A DNA stretch of 64,000 bases from Nitrospirales bacterium (GTDB lineage: Bacteria > Nitrospirota > Nitrospiria > Nitrospirales > UBA8639). Shown one piece after another: positions 60,698 through 64,000 of the stretch (position 1 is the stretch's first letter; each line of letters begins with the position of its first letter). The translations under genes and the position numbers were made by a program. The DNA is taken from contig JALDRJ010000002.1 in assembly GCA_031315865.1 (NCBI GenBank), positions 1,400,001 to 1,464,000 of the forward strand, written 5' to 3'. Under the pieces are notes generated by a model. It saw nothing but the letters and a program-made list of their open reading frames with translations. It was not told where the DNA came from and made no database searches.

Positions 60698-61735
60698 TTA
60701 AGGCTCAACCGTGATATCCACGAAGTCTGGAATACTATCTGCGCCCTGGATGTCTCTGACACGGAGTTTAAAGCGAAACGTGCGAGTGTCTTCCACGAAG
60801 GGGGCTAAGAAGCTCGCATTCGCGGAATAGGGATCAAGAAGAGAAACTTTACTCCCCCCAACCTGCGACCAATGATATTCAAGCGATCCCCCCTCCGGAT
60901 CAAAACTATTCAACGCTTGTAATTGGACGCGGGTGGCTTCCTGGACGGTCTGATCTTTACCTGCATCAGCCACGGGCGGTTCATTCGGTTCCTCATTCAC
61001 ATCCACGACCACTTCCAGGGTAGCCTCAAGTCCTCGATTTTTGGCAGTCACGATCGCCGTTCCGTTTCCAGCCAACTGGAGAAACCCATCAGAGTTGACG
61101 ATCACGACATGTTCGTCTGACGAATGATAGGTGGTCCCAGTTGAACTGAGACGAAGCGGTCTGGTGACCCCATCGGCGAAGGTGCCGACAACCGGAAGCT
61201 CAATAATTTTTCCTAGCGAATCGATTTCTGCGTAAACGGCCGCCAACGCAGCACGCCCAAATCCCAGAGGTTTCTCAATCTCAAAATCAATGTCTGTGAG
61301 TTCCGAGTCCGGTTCAACGTACAGGGTTACTTCATCAAAAATGGCCCAAGGCTCCGTTCGAAATCGTGCGCTCGCACGTTCTCCGACTCCGAGCAATCTC
61401 AGCGGGCCGATCGCCGTCTCTGGTACCCTGAGCGCCCCACCAAACGGAGGATCGTGAGTACTTGATGACACAAGCGCAAGATTTTCTTCAGCTGATTCTT
61501 TGAGCATGTCTTCTTGCTCGTGATACCAGAAATACGTGGCCTGAATCAGATTGTCGAGGTCTTTGGGGTCCAATCGAACAGTGATAACTTGTCCAGGTTT
61601 GACTCGTTGCGCATCTGTAGGTTCAATGATCGTAAACCCAGATGCATGCCCACTAGCGAATATGGATACGGCCAAGAACGGCAAAGTCGCCGAACGCATG
61701 AATTGAATAACGGGGGACGAGAAAAGAGTCATCAT
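60698..61735 (-). CDS. Exported protein with Ig-like/PKD-type domains
   Basis: 345 residues from ATG 61735 (TTG 61765 and ATG 61699 are alternatives; the last gives the cleanest signal peptide, SATLPFLAVSIFASGHASG). Beta-rich domains: VKPGQVITVRLDPKDL near 45, TYHSSDEHVVIVNSDGFLQLAGNGTAIVTA near 200 (BIG2-like), then PPVADAGKDQTVQEATRVQLQALNSFDPEGG near 255 (PKD/REJ opening). Likely a surface or periplasmic binding protein. Ligand unknown. Confidence 0.78.
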   Translation of the reverse strand: MMTLFSSPVIQFMRSATLPFLAVSIFASGHASGFTIIEPTDAQRVKPGQVITVRLDPKDLDNLIQATYFWYHEQEDMLKESAEENLALVSSSTHDPPFGGALRVPETAIGPLRLLGVGERASARFRTEPWAIFDEVTLYVEPDSELTDIDFEIEKPLGFGRAALAAVYAEIDSLGKIIELPVVGTFADGVTRPLRLSSTGTTYHSSDEHVVIVNSDGFLQLAGNGTAIVTAKNRGLEATLEVVVDVNEEPNEPPVADAGKDQTVQEATRVQLQALNSFDPEGGSLEYHWSQVGGSKVSLLDPYSANASFLAPFVEDTRTFRFKLRVRDIQGADSIPDFVDITVEP

Positions 61736-61829
61736 GGTCGATGGATTATTGAGATGAACCGTCAATTTTCTAGGCCTGTCTGTCCGGTTTTCTTGGTATG
61801 ATGCGATGAGTTTCCTATTATCTGAAATA

Positions 61830-63008
61830 TCACTCCTGTTCGTCTACGCTTGGGGAAAACAAAATATAACCGTAGGCGACAGCAAATAACAGATATGCGC
61901 CACTCCAACTTGCTCCCGCTATTTCAAGTATGAGATGGCCAGGCAGGTGAACACTTGGGCCAAATACCCGTAGAGCGGCCCCGAGATTGATCAACAGGTA
62001 CATTGTCACGGTCAGTGGGTCGGCATGTTTCACTCGTCCAGTATGTCCTAAGCTCGCTCGTGTCATAATTGCCAGAGTCATGACACCGACGGCTCCCGTC
62101 GTGAGCGCGTGTATAGCATCTTCCGGATTAAGCCAAACGCCAAGGATAGAACTGCCCAACAGGAACAGTGAAATGACCAACCACCCGTAGCCTACATGGA
62201 GAACCAGGACGAGTGGCTCGCGCCATGTCATCCAGCCATACCAGCGAAGTAATCGAACCATATGGATGAGGCCGGCGACAAGGAACAGCATGCCGGTTGC
62301 GGTCGATCGTGGAGCGAGGACCCAGAAGCTGGCGGTGATTCCGAGAAGAAGGATCGAAAATCCATCGTAGCGAGAGAACGTAGACGGTTGTTTCGAATAT
62401 TGTCGCTCAGCCATAAAGTCTTCGGTAAATCCCGGGGTAACCCGGCCGCCAATCAGCGCGAGCAAGACCAGGAGAATAGCCAAGCCCATTCGATAAGCCG
62501 GATCGGCTTCTTCATTATGTACCGACAAGGCATGAAACGTCAGATTGGCGAGGGCATAGAACGTAATGAGGATGCCGATTGGCGAGCGGTCCCAGATTTG
62601 ACTGAGCATGATTTCACGCCAAACGATCCCGGCCACGACGACCAAAAACGATCCATCTATGATGGCCGCAAGGACTGGGGCGATTGAGGCGTTGGCCATA
62701 GCCATTCGCCCACATACCCACGTTGCCAAGAGAAGCATGAGGGTCCATCCGCAGATTGGAGGACGATCAGACCAATTGGGGATGGCGGTGAAGACAAATC
62801 CGGCGATGATGCAGGGCACGAAGCCAAAGACCATTTCATGCACATGCCAATCTCTTGCGGCATAGAACAGTTCGATGTCGGTGGACCCGGACAGGAGCAG
62901 AATCCATAATGGAACGGCGATGCCGGCAAACAAAGAAGCTGAAAAAAAGAATGGGCGAAATCCATAGGAAAAAAACGCTGGTCCTTGAGAACTGGAGTCA
63001 TGATTCAT
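61830..63008 (-). CDS. nnrS: NnrS-family heme/copper membrane protein
   Basis: 392 residues with about 12 hydrophobic segments. FFSYGFRPFFFSASLFAG near 12 is the NnrS opening; DWHVHEMVFGFVPCIIAGFVFTAIPNW near 52, and LTTGAVGVMTLAIMTRASLGHTGR near 293 carry the conserved His/Met residues. NnrS is tied to nitric-oxide stress and denitrification in several bacteria. ATG 63008. No norB/nirK near it. Confidence 0.92.
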   Translation of the reverse strand: MNHDSSSQGPAFFSYGFRPFFFSASLFAGIAVPLWILLLSGSTDIELFYAARDWHVHEMVFGFVPCIIAGFVFTAIPNWSDRPPICGWTLMLLLATWVCGRMAMANASIAPVLAAIIDGSFLVVVAGIVWREIMLSQIWDRSPIGILITFYALANLTFHALSVHNEEADPAYRMGLAILLVLLALIGGRVTPGFTEDFMAERQYSKQPSTFSRYDGFSILLLGITASFWVLAPRSTATGMLFLVAGLIHMVRLLRWYGWMTWREPLVLVLHVGYGWLVISLFLLGSSILGVWLNPEDAIHALTTGAVGVMTLAIMTRASLGHTGRVKHADPLTVTMYLLINLGAALRVFGPSVHLPGHLILEIAGASWSGAYLLFAVAYGYILFSPSVDEQE

Positions 63009-63133
63009 GAGTGTTTTACGCTTAAGGATTGTGAATCTGTATGATACGGTGGATGCGCAAACTCTGTACAGGGATTGTGTCTGACATTATGTCAGTTAGG
63101 TCGTTTCACGATTGACTTGAGGGCTTTTCCACG

Positions 63134-63838
63134 ATGAATACATCCGTCCAATCAATTTCACTCGTTGGATTACTGGCTGCTTTCGCGCCAGTCGGTATCG
63201 TCATTCTCATCCTGAAACACTGGGCATTGGGTGCCAAGACCGCTCTGTATGCCGTCGCACGAATGTTCATCCAACTGCTCCTCATCGGCTATGTCTTGAC
63301 CTATATTTTCGAGGCGAAGCATGCTGGAATCATTACGGGAGTGCTGGCAATTATGCTGTTGACCGCCAGCTGGATCGCCCTTCGGCCTCTTCAGAAGAAA
63401 GAACCTCACGTGTACGGTAAGGTCTTGGGGGCCATTCTGTTTGGTGGAGTGCCGGTACTTGTTTTAGTGACTCAGATTGTTCTTGAAGTGCAGCCTTGGT
63501 TTCTCCCCCGTTACGTTGTTCCACTCGCCGGGATGATCTTTGCCAGTTGTATGAATACGGTCAGCTTGGCAGCAGAGAGATACCAAGCAGAGCTTGACCG
63601 GGCGGCTTCATACATCGAAGCCAGGAATGCGGCCTTTCACTCTTCGTTGATTCCGGTCACGAACTCCCTTTTGGCGGTCGGTCTTGTCTCGTTGCCTGGA
63701 ATGATGACCGGTCAAATTCTCTCTGGAGTTTCGCCCGTGATTGCCGCCAAATACCAAATGGTGGTGATGTGCATGATTTTCGGAGCCTCCGGGATATCTG
63801 CGGCCCTCTATCTTATACTGGCTGGATGGCGGCGGTAG
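63134..63838 (+). CDS. fetB: FetB/UPF0014 ABC-type permease
   Basis: 234 residues, seven or so transmembrane helices. ALGAKTALYAVARMFIQLLLIGYVL near 34 and VVPLAGMIFASCMNTVSLAAER near 132 and PVTNSLLAVGLVSLPGMMTGQILSGVSP near 180 are typical of FetB, the permease of the FetAB exporter that raises iron export and peroxide resistance in E. coli. No FetA ATPase gene is in the window, though it may lie to the right or elsewhere. ATG 63134. Confidence 0.9.
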   Translation: MNTSVQSISLVGLLAAFAPVGIVILILKHWALGAKTALYAVARMFIQLLLIGYVLTYIFEAKHAGIITGVLAIMLLTASWIALRPLQKKEPHVYGKVLGAILFGGVPVLVLVTQIVLEVQPWFLPRYVVPLAGMIFASCMNTVSLAAERYQAELDRAASYIEARNAAFHSSLIPVTNSLLAVGLVSLPGMMTGQILSGVSPVIAAKYQMVVMCMIFGASGISAALYLILAGWRR

Positions 63839-63874
63839 CGTCTGCGCCCACGGCTCTCTGCCTTGTATGCGACG

Positions 63875-64000
63875 CTAATCTTTCCAGGCAAAGCCTGAAT
63901 TTACAGCAAGAGAAGAAGGAGTCTGCAGGCCGGTATAGCGCGTGTCGTTGATAATCCAGGTGGGGTAACTTTTGATTTTTTCGGCCGCGCAAGGCTTGGT
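63875..64000 (-). CDS. VKOR-family protein, C-terminal end (cut by window edge)
   Basis: The last 41 codons of a minus-strand gene, stop TAG 63875-63877, entering from the right edge. The visible part KPCAAEKIKSYPTWIINDTR followed by YTGLQTPSSLAVNSGF matches the C-terminal thioredoxin domain of bacterial vitamin K epoxide reductase fusions (the SYPTWxING and L-A-x-x-SGF end, as I remember it). It would drive disulfide formation in the periplasm. No more can be said from so short a stretch. Confidence 0.62.
   Translation of the reverse strand, partial: TKPCAAEKIKSYPTWIINDTRYTGLQTPSSLAVNSGFAWKD

Overview
The window reads as an ordinary chromosomal segment of a free-living, diderm, redox-versatile bacterium. 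It has lipoproteins, outer-membrane beta-barrels, a diheme c-type peroxidase, NnrS, ADP-heptose synthesis and a class I fumarase. The mixture (KamA, a two-domain dCTP deaminase, CbbQ/NorQ-type ATPase, many secreted proteins of unknown function) makes me think of Nitrospirota, perhaps Nitrospira-like. That is an inference from gene content; no 16S or other marker is present. I recognise no tRNA, rRNA, CRISPR array, insertion sequence or prophage.

Layout. 1-2644: truncated sigma-54 response regulator, then gmhA with an overlapping unknown gene (minus strand). 2835-6937: an orphan CARF-type (TIGR02710-like) protein, a YbgC thioesterase, a cysteine-free Fur-family regulator under a palindromic promoter/operator, a MauG-like diheme peroxidase and lipB (plus strand). 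7002-13912: minus-strand run of SDR, two glycosyltransferase-like proteins (TIGR04282/TIGR04283 types), small membrane protein, dcd, kamA, a glutaredoxin-like protein and a possible ATP-grasp protein. 14222-19772: YkgJ/DUF2156 pair, orphan CbbQ/NorQ ATPase, STAS protein, mini pentapeptide protein, HAD phosphatase and a secreted protein. 20027-21679: SF2 helicase. 22216-25742: envelope/stress-like cluster (PepSY, double BON, YflT-like, secreted unknowns) with two conspicuous palindromic elements. 25814-30888: YdeP-type molybdopterin oxidoreductase, FdhD, YrhK-domain protein and a 12-TM-like transporter, possibly an acquired block. 30980-34980: B12/radical SAM protein, UbiE/MenG methyltransferase, a second methyltransferase-like protein. 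35113-43135: mostly exported proteins of unknown function, plus TlpA-like, DUF429, DUF2490, AsmA-like and CheY-like proteins. 43482-53651: MMPL/RND exporter, YegP, aldo/keto reductase, a secreted protein with repeated cysteine pairs, two TRL-like lipoproteins, alpha/beta hydrolase, class I fumarase. 54260-64000: two secreted subtilisin-fold proteins with non-canonical catalytic positions, SDR, FKBP isomerase, Ig-like secreted protein, NnrS, FetB, and the 3' end of a VKOR-like gene.

The best candidates for something undescribed are the CARF protein far from any visible CRISPR locus; the cysteine-free Fur regulator with its 25-bp perfect operator feeding a diheme peroxidase; the secreted eight-cysteine-pair repeat protein at 48391-49692; and the tandem atypical S8 proteins. 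All assignments rest on reading motifs by eye; none was checked by database search.
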